In this document: positions 1-11,684 of the stretch, one piece after another
How the letters are laid out: each line of letters begins with the position of its first letter
Numbering within the stretch: position 1 is the first letter of the stretch
Assembly (NCBI GenBank): GCA_902729315.2
Contig: LR746265.1
Span: forward strand, 8,179,392 to 8,243,391
Reading direction: 5' to 3'
DNA length: 64,000 nucleotides
From: Spirodela intermedia
Taxonomy: Eukaryota; Streptophyta; Magnoliopsida; Alismatales; Araceae
Translations under genes and position numbers: made by a program
Notes under the pieces: model-generated
Database searches by the model: none
The model's input: the letters and a program-made list of their open reading frames with translations, nothing else
Told to the model about the DNA's origin: nothing

Positions 1-385
1 CTTGCCTTCTTTCTCTCCACTCAAGTCAATTGGATCATCGTTGACCTCAAAACAAAATCCCAAGACAACTTGTTGAATAACGATAATCATGGTGCCTAAA
101 AATAAGTTATTGTCGGAACTGTTGGGAAGACGATTGGTCATGACCTCCATCAATTTCAGGACCAAATCAAAGTGAAAAATATTAATCAGAAAATTAAAAA
201 AGGCTTCACTTTGTGCCCATCTCATACATCAAGTAGCCTTCTCTCTACTCAAGCCAATTGGATCATCGTTGACCTCAAAATAAAATCCCAAGACAAGTCG
301 TGTTGAATAGTAATAATCATGGTGGCTAAAAATAAGTTATCGTCTAAACTATTGGGAAGATGATTGATCATGACCTCTGATAACT
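1..385 (+). repeat. Tandem half-units of a local direct repeat, copy 1
   Basis: Two related half-units (about 1-234 and 235-385) share the landmarks GGATCATCGTTGACCTCAAA and AAAAATAAGTTAT. The whole block reappears, nearly identical by eye, at 1871-2250. The window starts inside it, so the true left edge is not visible. No coding potential is seen. Confidence 0.8.
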
Positions 386-1870
386 CTCATTAATTACATG
401 ATAAAATGCTTAATATTTTATAATTTTTTATTTAATTTTACAGAAATATTTATAAATTCCTTTAATGTAGAAAAATGATATTAAACTTATTTATATAGTT
501 ATATTGTTACTTTCTAGAAGTTATATGATGAAATTGACTATGAAATATTTTGATAGATTTTTCCAATGATTAATATTATTATCAATTGGAAATATTCCTA
601 AATTTTTATCTTAATTGCATTTATTCCTAAATTTTATATTAATTGCATTTATTCCTAAATTTTTCATAATTTTTTTTGATTTTTTTATGAGCTTACTATA
701 ATAAATAATAAAATTATATACGATACTAATTTCTTTTTTTAGGATTTCGAAATCAACGATAGACATAATGAATATAGTGAGAAGTTTGATAGATGATTCG
801 ACAAAATCGACAAAGTTAATCCATAAGAAGATGGAAAAACACTAGGAGGAAGGATGAGGCATCTTCGATCAATTTATCTCTTTCCACAACTATTTTCTCT
901 CTCCTCTCATGGTGACAAATGTTGGATTTACTCAAATTATCTAATCTGATACGAACAACAGATTTCTTCTCAACTTTTTTTTGATTCAGCCGTTACATAA
1001 GCTGAACTTCATCCACGAACTCATCTCATTCTTCACCCAATACAAATGGTGAAGAATTTCTTTTGAGGATCCTTCTTCAAACACCACAGCACACTCATAG
1101 TCAAACCACCACTGTCAACTGGTTCTAGCAAGTGACAATTGTTGGGATCATCATTCATCGACTGGAGATTGTGTAGGAATTCATTTGGTGCACCGTGCTT
1201 GCACAAATCGATCAAATTCAGGCAGAAATTTGATTGCGACCATTTCACCCATTCTTCTATAAAACTTGAATCTTTAGATGATTTACTTTCCTTTTAATTT
1301 ATAAAAAGTTCTATTCAGTTTTAAATTATGTTACGAATAATTTCTCTATTAAAATAAAAGTTTATTTCTATGTATTTTGGCTTTGATTTTAAGAAATACA
1401 AGTGAACATATTTCCCACAACTTGAATTTGGGGTGTTCTTCATGGGCTGATGTCAGCTGACATCATAATTTCTAATTTCTTATTTTAAAATTATTTTTTC
1501 TTATAAAAAATATATAAAAATAATTCATCAATTAACTAATTTCTTATCTTGGTTGTGTTCGACTTGGAAAAACCCTATAAAATTAAATTATTCTTAATTG
1601 GCTTTTTTTCAAGTATTTATAAATTATAAATTTGCTGAATTTTCTTTACAAAAATAGAAAATATTTAGTCAAATTTTGAGGTCAATTGGAGCGAGAATAC
1701 TTGTGTATATCGCTCATCACAGATTCAAAATTTCCTAAGAGCACACATTCCATGGGGATGCAGTTAGGAACGAATTGTGTATCCATAATGATCTGTTGAT
1801 CCCTGACTGGCCTTTAGCATGTCTGCAGAAGCAATGCCGTGCATCACTTTCAGTCAGTCTCCCAAGTCAA
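386..1870. other. AT-rich spacer, no gene recognised
   Basis: The stretch is mostly A/T-rich with short direct repeats such as CATTTATTCCTAAAT near 600-660. A minus-strand open frame of about 70 codons lies at 1033-1245. It opens with a GTG rather than an ATG and I do not recognise its product. It could be a gene relic. Confidence 0.5.
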
Positions 1871-2250
1871 CTTGCCTTCTTTCTCTCCACTCAAGTCAAT
1901 TGGATCATCGTTGACCTCAAAACAAAATCCCAAGACAACTTGTTGAATAATGATAATCATGGTGCCTAAAAATAAGTTATTGTCGGAACTGTTGGGAAGA
2001 CGATTGGTCATGACCTCCATCAATTTCAGGACCAAATCAAAGTGGAAAAATATTAATCAGAAAATTAAAAAAGGCATCACTTTGTGCCCATCTCATACAT
2101 CAAGTAGCCTTCCTTCTCTCTACTCAAGCCAATTGGATCATCGTTGACCTCAAAACAAATCCCAAGACAAGTGTTGAATAGTAATAATCATGGTGGCTAA
2201 AAATAAGTTATTGTCTGAACTGTGGGGAAGACGATTGAACATGACATCCA
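1871..2250 (+). repeat. Tandem half-units of a local direct repeat, copy 2
   Basis: This is the second copy of the block at 1-385, again with two half-units (about 1871-2104 and 2105-2250). A more diverged relative is visible near 55081-55230, inside the inverted duplicate of this region. That places the repeat in the ancestral flank of the HyPRP gene. Confidence 0.8.
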
Positions 2251-3368
2251 TTTTTAATTTCAGGACTGACTCAAAGGGAAGAATGCTAATCAGAAAAAGA
2301 AAAAAGGATGTTTGAATATAACCAAAGATTTGGTCCTAAGAGACAGGGAAAACAATTATTCGAAATCAGTTTCCTCATCTGATGAAAGCAGCGTGAAAGC
2401 AAGCTAGACTGCCATGTTCAATTTCCTGCATTATTGAATGGCGAAATTTGTTAACTATTAGGATTAGCGCCCAGTTTGCTACTTGAATTACCATATTGCT
2501 ATCCCCGAGGCAACATAATTTAACACTGTGAATACGCTATATTCCGTTGAGATATAGTCCTCATTCATCGATCATCAGGAATGACCGGCACAACCACCAC
2601 TGACTTTAGCCAGGTCGAAACAAGTCGCCTTCTGTTTCATACATCAGGTCCACTTGATCGTTGACCATTAGAAACGGACACACGAAAGGCATAATCGTCG
2701 GTACGTAATGTATTGTCAGAGGTCTTCTCAGTGAACATTTTGCAGCGATTAATTCATCACCCAACTGCAATGTATCCGTCGGTACGCTGTTATTATGAAT
2801 ACTTCATTCACTGTTGCTAAGTTTGAAAAGAATGTGGTAATGGACGGCAACACTATTCTCCGACTGCCATACAAAATTCAGGTTACCCAGAGTCCTCCGG
2901 TTTTTGCATGAACAATAAAAAGGCTCTCTAACGTTGGGTTCGACATCTTTGAAGCTGTAAAATCTTCTATAAGAGCCCAAGTTCTTCACCTGCCTTAAGA
3001 CACATAACAAAACTGATACGGAATGCACCACTACATTCAACGTGTTTTGTCGTGGATTCGGATCAATTTTCTTCATCATCCTCGCCAATAATTCATTTTA
3101 CTTCGAAGATCAGTTTCTGCGAGCGCTGATAAGTTTTCGATCAGCTTTCGACATGCAACCCGAAACTCATCACTAAATCAGAAAGATTTTGACTAAAGCC
3201 AAATGGAGCTCCAATCCAATAAATAAGAAAATGATAGGTTTGGTAAGAGTTGAAAACTTAAAATTTAAAACACCCCAATCAATTCCAGCAGCCAACTGTC
3301 AGCCGTATTTGCACCATTGTGAGGAAGGCAACTCTTGGGGGTACCTTGCTTGCAACTCTTGGAACGAG
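2251..3368. other. 5' flank of the HyPRP gene, no other gene seen
   Basis: No convincing coding region is present. Parts of this flank are matched in reverse orientation at about 54.1-55.6 kb, so it belongs to the duplicated block around the HyPRP gene. Minus-strand open frames near 2804-3088 show no recognisable domain. Confidence 0.5.
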
Positions 3369-3374
3369 CTCTAT
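3369..3374 (+). promoter_or_regulatory. Probable TATA box of HyPRP gene 1
   Basis: CTATAA lies about 100 bases before the ATG at 3474, a normal distance for a plant core promoter with a short leader. The matching position in the duplicated gene at 54012 reads CTATGA, so that copy may have a weakened box. Confidence 0.5.
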
Positions 3375-3473
3375 AACATCCCCCCATCTTTCCACCACTC
3401 AAGCATGCACTGACCAGCATTACTGCCTCTCTATTCCATCCATCCCCGGCTCTTGGGTGTTTTTAGACTCATT

Positions 3474-3845
3474 ATGGGTTCAAACTCTCAATTCAAAGCT
3501 GCACTCCTGCTCATCTTCCATTTGCTCTTCTTTACATTAGTTTCTGGCCAAACAGTGCCTTCACCTCCTCCGCCAGCCTTTCCGATTCTGACCTGTATTA
3601 TCAACATATTATCCCTAGCTATTTGCGCTCCGGTGCTCACCATCCTGAAATTCCTCGGTATCGGGAATCCTAACGGTCTCTGCTGTACTATCATCAAAAA
3701 CCTGTCAGCGAACCAGGCTGCTTCATGCCTTTGCATTGCGATCAAGGCGAACATCCTGGGTATCAACATCAGCATCCCAGGCGATATCAAGCTTCTACTG
3801 AATCTCTGTGGGGTGACTCTGCCGATTGGGTTCGCTTGTCCTTAG
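3474..3845 (+). CDS. Hybrid proline-rich protein / 14-kDa proline-rich protein (HyPRP copy 1)
   Basis: This single-exon gene encodes 123 aa. Residues 1-25 form a hydrophobic secretory signal ending in VSG. A short proline-rich linker follows (four consecutive prolines at about 31-34). The rest is the eight-cysteine domain of the plant lipid-transfer/seed-storage fold, with the order C, C, CC, CxC, C, C complete and ending in ACP. Family members are secreted to the cell wall or plasma-membrane face and are linked to wall structure, stress and systemic defence; that role is family knowledge. An open frame runs seven codons upstream, but it begins with TTG, so I chose the ATG. The closest relative in the window is the minus-strand copy at 53626-54012, in an inverted duplicate. 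The reading frame is intact and the gene could be functional. Confidence 0.92.
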   Translation: MGSNSQFKAALLLIFHLLFFTLVSGQTVPSPPPPAFPILTCIINILSLAICAPVLTILKFLGIGNPNGLCCTIIKNLSANQAASCLCIAIKANILGINISIPGDIKLLLNLCGVTLPIGFACP

Positions 3846-4000
3846 ATGGCGAAGAGAAAACTATCTGATTTCGTTTCGCATAAATCTTGGTCTATGTATC
3901 GAGCTCCTCAAGTCTTGTATGTCAGTGTCTTCATGTTTCTCGTCAAAGGGTGTGCTCTGGTCTCTTGTTCTCCTCATGTTTTCGTGTTAAAGATATTTGA

Positions 4001-4006
4001 AATAAA
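4001..4006 (+). terminator. Poly(A) signal of HyPRP gene 1
   Basis: AATAAA lies about 155 bases after the stop codon, in T-rich sequence. This is a normal place for a plant near-upstream polyadenylation element. Confidence 0.55.
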
Positions 4007-4010
4007 GTTG

Positions 4011-6088
4011 TGATTTGTGTATCTTGAAATGTGGTGTTGGCGGTAATACATATTTTAGTTACAGACGATTTGGTTTATCCCCAAGCATTTTCACGAATTC
4101 AGCCACAAGTATTGTGAAGAACATATCCCCTTGTGTCAGTGCCGAATCGTTAGCACGCCACCACTTCGTGATCTTCTTCAGCCTTAATATGGATGTCATT
4201 TCTTCAATGCTGAATGTTCACACGGAGGGTAGATGAAGAGAGAGGACTAAACGCTGTGAGGTGAGAGGGATTGACAGGTCCTTGTGTACCTCATTTGGGG
4301 GGGGGGGAGGAAGCATAATCTTAGGAAGAAAGACCGTTTACCATGCTAGAGAACGGTCATGTTTGACCGTCTGCGGACTTTTGTACGTATGGCATCATTG
4401 ACAATAGAGGGTGCTAAATCTTTACCGCTGTTGGATTGATGAAATTCTGCAGAGTGACCTTTCTCCGTGTCGAACAGATCCGTATGAACGAAGCAGAACT
4501 CCTCATCCAACTCTTCTTGAACTTTTTGTTTTTTTTCTGAAGCTCACAGAAGGCTTGATCCCAGGGGCAGTTTCGGAGACGTGTAAACTGACCATCCAAA
4601 GAAAATTGCTGCAGTTTTCTCAGAATGGTAAAGTCGAGATCTTCAGCTTGAACCAAAAAAGTTCCTCAATGGACTTCTAAATATGTGCATGCTAAGCTGA
4701 GTCCTCGCCAAAGAAGCAAGACCTCATTCTTGCATGAGGGCAGGTGAGAGGAAGCGAGCTCGCTAGATCCAGCTCATGGGTTTAGGCATAAACTTCCTGT
4801 GACAGAAACCATGCTACTTCTGATTTTTTTCTCACATTAACAAAAGTCCATTTCGAAGACTAAGATGAACACTTCTAGTTTGCGCCTCCTTAATTCTAGT
4901 GTGCCACTACCCGCATACAAGGCACCTGTCATTCCTGGACTACAGAAGTCGGAATGTAAATTCAGCCAAGTGGCGGTAATGTAAATTTAGTATAAAAAAA
5001 TTACTTTTAAAATTTTGTATACCTACCTAAACCCTTCACTAGTAGGGCACACAAATCCCCCAACATTTCAATGTATAAGGAGCATGACCTTGATGTTGTA
5101 GCCGAACGGTTGACGAACTTCACCGCTTACCCAGTGAATGATAGAATGGATCCGACTAGAAGCTTAAGATTGCAAGGAGTCGAACGCTTACCAAAGAAGA
5201 TTTTATTGGAATACGAAGGTAACGTTGGCATCGTCACCGGACAATTCTGATAATAGATGCAGTGTGCTGAATCGACCGGGTGTGTGAATCCACAGCGACA
5301 ATGGAATCTTCAAGGTAAAGGCTCTCATGGTATTACATTCACTTGGATGAATCATGTCCCGCTATTTTTAGAATAAAAAAGTCAGTTGTCAGTAAATCCT
5401 ATTTTCTCTACAACAAATAATGTTACTGGACAATATATAGATTGCAAGTTTAGTTTTCTTCTCTGATTTGAAATTAAATTTTTTCCAATGTAGTGCACTA
5501 TGCTAATACATAAAAAAAACTATGATGTCTAACGAGACCATGTCATCACCTGAACTGAACAAGCCAGGTGGTTTTTGAGAGTGTGGTTCCATTACTGAAA
5601 CAACTATTATGTCATTGAGTACCCAGTCTGTCGATGCTTTTTAATCTGTATGTGAATGACCTCTTTGCAGGTTGCTCATCATGATCATAGTATACTTCAT
5701 CTTAGTGATATATTCTGTAACAATGCAATGTTCAATAGTTTGTAAAAATTTTATATTTTTTCTAGTTCAAAACATCTGATACTCAGAAAGCTTCATCCGC
5801 CTTTTCAAATGGACTATGAACTTTCTACAAGCAATGACATGGCGTAGATCGAAATAATTTGTTTGACTACAAGCTAATGAGTCTCCTTTTCCTTCATTCT
5901 GCAATGTATCTTTTAGGTTTTTGAACAACAGACTTAAATTATATTCTACATTAGAGTTTTTCAGAAATCAAAGTGAAAATTTAGATTTATACTGACAATT
6001 TTCTTCTAGAATCTCATAAAAGTATCCATACAAAGATACAAATGTTCAACACAAATCTCTTAACTCAAATCTCTAATTTCACATCTAA
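4011..6088. other. Intergenic stretch, no gene recognised
   Basis: Short open frames occur on both strands (for example 4414-4656 minus), but none shows a recognisable domain or a plausible splice structure. An eleven-G run is near 4298-4308. The sequence up to 6093 was contiguous with that at 20701 before the large retrotransposon inserted. Confidence 0.5.
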
Positions 6089-6093
6089 CGATT

Positions 6094-8103
6094 TGATGGC
6101 GAGTGAGACCTATCTCCATCAGCTTAGGAGACACCGGCAGTTTGAGTTCAGCCCGATCAACGCGCGAAGACGAAGGAGCCTGGCTTTCGCTACACGGCCT
6201 AGCCCTTTGGGATGACAACATTCCACCTCCGCGACGACGATGAGCTCGAACTCACCCTTATCTTTCTTTGTATTTTCACATTGACTTGTTGGGCCTCGCG
6301 TTTGTGTGTTAGCAAGCCCAATTCTATGTGTGTGTGTTGTTGTTTGTGTCTCCCTTTCTTTAGGGTTTTATTGGGTCTCTCTCTTGAGGCCCAATTAAAA
6401 CCCTAAGGGGGGGGACCTATGTTTCTTTTCTTTTGGGCCTCTTTTGGGGCTTATTTGGGTCTTCATTTGAGGCCCACTTAAGCACCGTACGAGGGCCCTC
6501 CTCTTTCTCCTTTTAGGGGAACTTATTGGGTCTCTCTTTTAGAGGCCCAATAAGCCCCTTTTGTAGCCTTTTTGTGGCTTATGGGCTTGAGGGCCTCAAG
6601 TGGGCACACCTCCCCTTAGCCCACTTGTGGGCCCTATATAAGGGGAGGTAGGACCCCCCCTCAACTCGAAGCAAATTTTGTGAGAGATTATCGTTTGTGA
6701 GTTACCCTCTTTGTGACCTAGGGTAGGGAGGGAAGGAGGGAGAGGAAGGCCGTCAATACCCTTTGAGGACTTTGTTCATTGTGACGCTGCTGCTTGAGAA
6801 GTCCCGCCACCACCTGAGACCAACTACCGCCACCGGATATCTTCATTGCCGCCCGTGAGATTGCTGCCGTCACTAGACGAAACGGTTGCAGTTGCCACTA
6901 CAATCGCTGCCGCCTCTGCTGGAACCCCGTCACGCCATCGTGACGAAAGGGGCTTGCTTCGCCTCTCTATGAGCCGTCACCGAGCACTCCGCTGGAGTCT
7001 CTTGACTCCTAGTTCGACTACCACCTCTTCCTTCAGAACTCCACCATAAACTCACCGGAGCTGCCATCCGCCGCTCCACTCAGTCGCTGGCCGTTTGCCG
7101 ACGAACACCTACCTGCCACTGATGTCGGGAGAGACCCTACTACAGCCGTGCCAACGAACCAGATCCAGTCGAAGCTCCTCATAGCCCCCCCGCTGGAGTT
7201 TCTCGACGATCTGCCGCCATTGCACCATTTCCGGCACCGCCTAGACCAGGAGGGCTCAACCCTCCCTGGTATCATTGGCTGGGATTGTCTCCTTCCTTTG
7301 CTCCACTTCTTGGTGCCGGCAGAGAAGGCCGATCCTTCCGGCGATAGTCGGGCTTCTGCCCAACCGCCGACGCTTGGCATTCCCGCCGAAGCGCCGCCAC
7401 CACATGCACCTCGTGTGCCAGCACTTGCAGCCCGCCCGCCCACTTAGTGCCGCCGCCCACGTGCCCTGAGGCACACCACGTGGCTTGCCACGCGCGCCCG
7501 CTAGCATGCCCTTCAGCCCACCAGCAGGCCCACGCCCGCGCTGATCGTGCCACGCCTTACGACGACGGCTACTGCGACTCTCGACCAGAACCGACCATCG
7601 ACGCTGAGCATTGCTCTTCACCGGACGTCTTTACTTACGTCGAATCTCTACTTCGTCACGACCCGCCGGGTTACGCAGCCCTAAAGGTTAGCTCCGTACC
7701 CCTTCTTACTTAAGTTTAATTATCTTTCGAAGGATTTTCTCAACTCATTTCCACCGTGATTAGGAGAATGTAGATAGGATAGGATGGGTTATAGGATCGT
7801 GACTTCTAACGCTGCGTCAAACTCATCACCGTTCGTGAGCTGCAGCCCTAGGCTACTTCACGACGACCGTTTTGTCGTCTGTCCAGACGTGGACCGAGAG
7901 GGTCTCACACTTACCATCGTCGAGTGTTTCCCCAAGTTGTCCTAAGTTGATAGTGCATATTGGTATGCCTGCCTGTACTTAGGTTAGGTGGTCAGACCTA
8001 AAGTCTAGGGTCCATACATTTTTATTGGATCGATCCGATTGCCCCATCCTAGGTCTTGAGTTTGATTGATCAAGTACAAGGGTTCTCACCCCATCCTACA
8101 TCA
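6094..8103 (+). repeat. 5' LTR of the chromovirus (2010 bp)
   Basis: The LTR begins TGATGGCGAG, ends TACATCA and is repeated at 17037-20695. Its first 540 bases carry degenerate copies of a motif with GGCCCAATAAAACCC-like words. The middle and end are GC-rich. Open frames in 6846-7713 recur in the other LTR copies, where they are disrupted differently, so I do not call them genes. Confidence 0.93.
6635..6642 (+). promoter_or_regulatory. LTR core promoter (TATA box)
   Basis: TATATAAG follows GGGCCC and precedes a purine-rich start region. The 3' LTR has TATATAAA at the matching place (17578-17585). This is the likely start point of retrotransposon transcription and marks the U3/R side of the LTR. 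Confidence 0.6.
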
Positions 8104-8106
8104 AAT

Positions 8107-8122
8107 TGGTATCAAAGCCAGG
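8107..8122 (+). other. Primer binding site, initiator-Met tRNA type
   Basis: TGGTATCAAAGCCAGG lies three bases after the 5' LTR. It matches the usual plant iMet primer site TGGTATCAGAGC except for one A/G change, and so fixes the LTR end and the element's polarity. Confidence 0.85.
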
Positions 8123-8234
8123 TTAAGTTACCACCTAACCTTGGTCCCCTAAGGACGCTCACCGAGCTTCCATACCACTAGTAGACCATTCATATAGGAT
8201 TACATTGGCATCTAAGCACCCATAGGATCCAACC

Positions 8235-10046
8235 ATGGTAGAGACACGCTCAACCAGAGCTCGAGGAGGTTCACCATTGTCACGGCACTCGCGCGAGGCC
8301 TCAGATCTTGCTACTCTCTGAGTAGCTAGAGTGGACACAAGTCCGCCATCTCTATTGAGACTGACGGATTCGATACTAGACCCTTCTCGACCTCGGGAGA
8401 CTTTGAGCCCTATGTCAGCCGAAGAGGCATCAGGGCGGCCCCAGCTGCCCGCGGCTATGAGCTACTAAGCTAGGAAGGAATCCATGCCCTACTATCCACC
8501 GAAGAGTACTAGGGGTCGTGGCAGAGGTGGCCAATGGCAACCTTCGCTCCGGTACCCTTCGAGGGATGGAGCGCGCTCCCTCCTAGATGATGTCATGTGT
8601 AGCATGACCCAGGCTATTAAGCGTCCGAAGCGAGCTACCTTTGTAGCTGCAGCTCATGGGCCACTGCCACCAGCTCCACCACCAGTTGCATATCCGATCG
8701 CACCACCGACCGCACCGCCTATTATACAGGCATATCAGGAGCATCACGAGCCCCGCTGGCCTATGAGCCGCTATAGGGATCCATATGATCACCAATACCT
8801 CGATCACGATCATCATCGAGGGAATCTTCATTTCCACGACGCACCTCATCACAACGATGGCCACGATCGATTGGGTAGTCATTGGCCACATGATACTTAT
8901 GATCCCGCGAGCCGGTCTACCCTACTTGTAGGGACAATCTCCCACGTCTACCACCACCACCACCCCAACCCCACTACGAGGACTATCAACCCCACGGATG
9001 TGACTAGGGACACAATAGAAGAAACTTTCTGCGTTACAGAGCTGACCCTTCTTGACGAGAGGAGCTCGATTGGCGAGCAGAGCATCAACCACAAGATCGC
9101 GATGATTCCTACCATGACTACTAGCGTGCTCTGGACTTTCACCGAGCACCCCAGGACACCCACCAAGATCATTACTATGATCAAGGGCGTTACCCAAGTC
9201 CTCCCCACTGTGACTTTGGTGGTGACCATAGGGTCGATCGATTGGATGATCGAGACAAGCGATGTGAGGACCATAGGGCTCGCATACTGAAAAGTGTGCG
9301 TGCCGATGTGGCAGTCTTTGACAGCTCTCATGAGCCCAAGGACTTCATAGATTGGGAGTCTAGTATGAACTCCTATTTCTGGTGGTACCGCATGGATGAT
9401 GATTTATGCGTGGAGTATGTGGAGATGAGACTTGGTGGACAGGCCAAGATCTTTTGGGAAAATGAGAGCTACGCGGCACATTGACGAGGGCAGCCCATCA
9501 CATCATGGGTTGATATGGCATCACACTTGAGGAACAAGTACGTTCCTCGACAGTACAAGTTGATGCTGTTCCTCAGTTGGTTAGACCTTCGATAGGGCAA
9601 GATACCTGTCCAAGACTATATTCAGGCTTTTGAGGAGTGCTACATGAGGTGTCGCTTTGTTGAGGACTCACGTGTGGTTTTGGGCATTTTCACCCACGGA
9701 CTTAGTCCACAACTTCAGAACGAGGTGCTGAAAGGCAACCCATCTGAAGTAGACAAGGCCTACCGTATAGTAGAGCATATGGAGTGACCCGTCGAGGACA
9801 CACAGTTCACCCCACCTCCGATCACCATGAAGATTGCGTCCACACGATTTGCACAGACACCAATGATAGCATCGACACGTACTAGCGTAGGGAACAGACG
9901 GACTACACCGGCGACATCAGTAGGGTCTGCATCACCCCTGCGTCCACCACCAGCCGATGCATCCGACTGTGCTACGGCCACATCCCAAGCCTATATCACT
10001 TGTTTCAAGTGTAAGGGTATGGAGCATCAGATGAGCCAATGCCCAT
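8235..10046 (+). pseudogene. Chromovirus gag, degenerate
   Basis: The frame opens at ATG 8235 with two in-frame stops before the longer open part at 8484-9290. It then shifts frame (9242-9484 and 9827 onward). A glycine/arginine-rich and His/Pro-rich N-terminal stretch is followed by the retrotransposon gag capsid region (about 9290-9790). A CCHC zinc knuckle comes next (C-x2-C-x4-H-x4-C, about 10005-10045), which would bind genomic RNA. The solo LTR at 10047 is inserted immediately after the knuckle, and reading resumes in frame on its far side. Stops and frameshifts make it non-functional. Confidence 0.85.
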
Positions 10047-11684
10047 TGACGTGACTCAGTCGTTGTATGTTAAATCACGCAAATATAAAATTTATAAAAC
10101 TAGAAAATACGAATTTTCGAATATTTAGAAGTATTTCAAAATAAATATATTAATTATAATTCAATAAAAATCCCAAAAATAGTGGTAATTTTCCAGGTCG
10201 ATCACAGGGATGTAATATAATATCTGGTAATTATTCAGAATTTTTCTCAATGAATACGATTTTCTTATGAATTTTATACTAGGAAATAAAAAGGAAATAT
10301 ATTTAAAATTCACGAAAAAAAAGGAAATAAGGGTGTAGGCATCAGGATGACGTCAGCGCCCGGCGAACGCGAATCAGGCAGAAACAGAGTTCTGCCCGGC
10401 GATTCTTACGTAAGCGATTACAGACGACTTAATTAATCAAATTAAGATCTATAAAAGCCGGAAGAATCTTAATTTAACGAAGTATAGTTTGGTAAATTAA
10501 AATCACAAAAAGTATCACTAAATAAAGCGTAAATTAAATTGAAAGCAAGAAAACAGAGTTCCGGCGTCGCGACGGCGATGCGTCGGCGATGCACCAGAAT
10601 CCTGAGCGTTTGGGAGGATCGTTGTGCAGTGTCCACGGCCTCGAAGGCTCTCCTTGGACAAAGACGACGTGGGCAATCTCTAGATCTTATCGCGAAGTCT
10701 AGAGATCAATGAAGTGGGTCGTCGAATCGTCTCCGGCGGCTGTCACCCGGCGGAGCGGAAAAACGGCGACTTTGTGGCTCTCCGGCGGCTGTCACCCGAC
10801 GGAGAGGAGCTGGATGGAGGTGGGGCGCGTGTTAAGGAGCTTCATCCTCAAGTCCGCGCAGCAAGAGGAGGCTCTTCATCGCATCTGGTACGCTCTCAGG
10901 AGGTGGCGAGTGGTCTCCCAGCGGATCGTCCTCTTCTTGACGACGGCTTGTTTGTCGATCAATTGGAGATGATTTACTCGATGGATTCGCGATCCTTTTA
11001 TCGCGAATCGTTCAGCAATTTTAGTAGCAATGCTCCGCGAATCGCGTTGACGAGATTTTCGCCGATGATCTAGCGATTCTCATTGCTTAATCCTTCACCG
11101 GCGATCTGCAGGAAAGTCGCGATAATCAGATAAAAATATATGAATTTTGACTCTGGGAGGATTCGAACCCGCGCCGGTCGCCCCCGCCTCTTCTGAGGAA
11201 GGTGTGGGTTTAGTCCCACATCAGTTGTACGCCGAGTTTTCGGGCGAATATATAGTAATGTTAGATTTGTGAGTAAAGTCCCTTCTCTCCCGTGTACGAC
11301 CACTCCTTGCCCCACAGCCGGCTGGCCACCGGTGACGTGGAAGGGGAGTGGCGTACGCGTGCCTATCGGTCCCCAAGCCAAGCCGCTCGAGCCCCTGCTC
11401 GCAGCTTACTCCCCGACTGTGCTTCCGACCCGCTTGCGGGCACGGCTGGCCGGCGGGTCCTCCCCCATTTTTACAATATTTTTATTTTTATTTCTTGTTC
11501 TTCATTTATCTCAAAAGTAAGACTGTAAAAATCGTATAAAATCACATAATTACCCAAAAATTCACGTTAATCAATTGAAAACCAAAAATCATTCTTTAAC
11601 ACAAATATAAGTCTATTTATCATGAGTTAAGGCTAAAACTATATTATTTACTAATTATTAACTCATGATAATGAAGACTTATCA
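10047..11684 (-). mobile_element. Solo LTR of the 1.6-kb LTR family, copy A
   Basis: The 1638-bp unit is in minus orientation, with TG...CA ends and a perfect 5-bp target duplication CCCAT (10042-10046 and 11685-11689). No primer site or internal region accompanies it, as expected after recombination between two LTRs. The terminal hairpin shared by the family lies at its right end (about 11604-11684). Open frames inside it recur in inverted or shifted form in other copies and are not genes. Confidence 0.92.

Noticed and set aside
6846-7713. Several overlapping open frames of 60-140 codons, repeated at 19456-20305
   Set aside because: They lie in the GC-rich part of the chromovirus LTRs, are broken differently in each LTR copy and show no domain.
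10709-11073. Open frames recurring at 59252-59584 and 61866-62279
   Set aside because: They fall inside copies of the 1.6-kb LTR. The frame is disrupted by indels and stops in the other copies (B, C and D), so there is no sign of selection on a protein.
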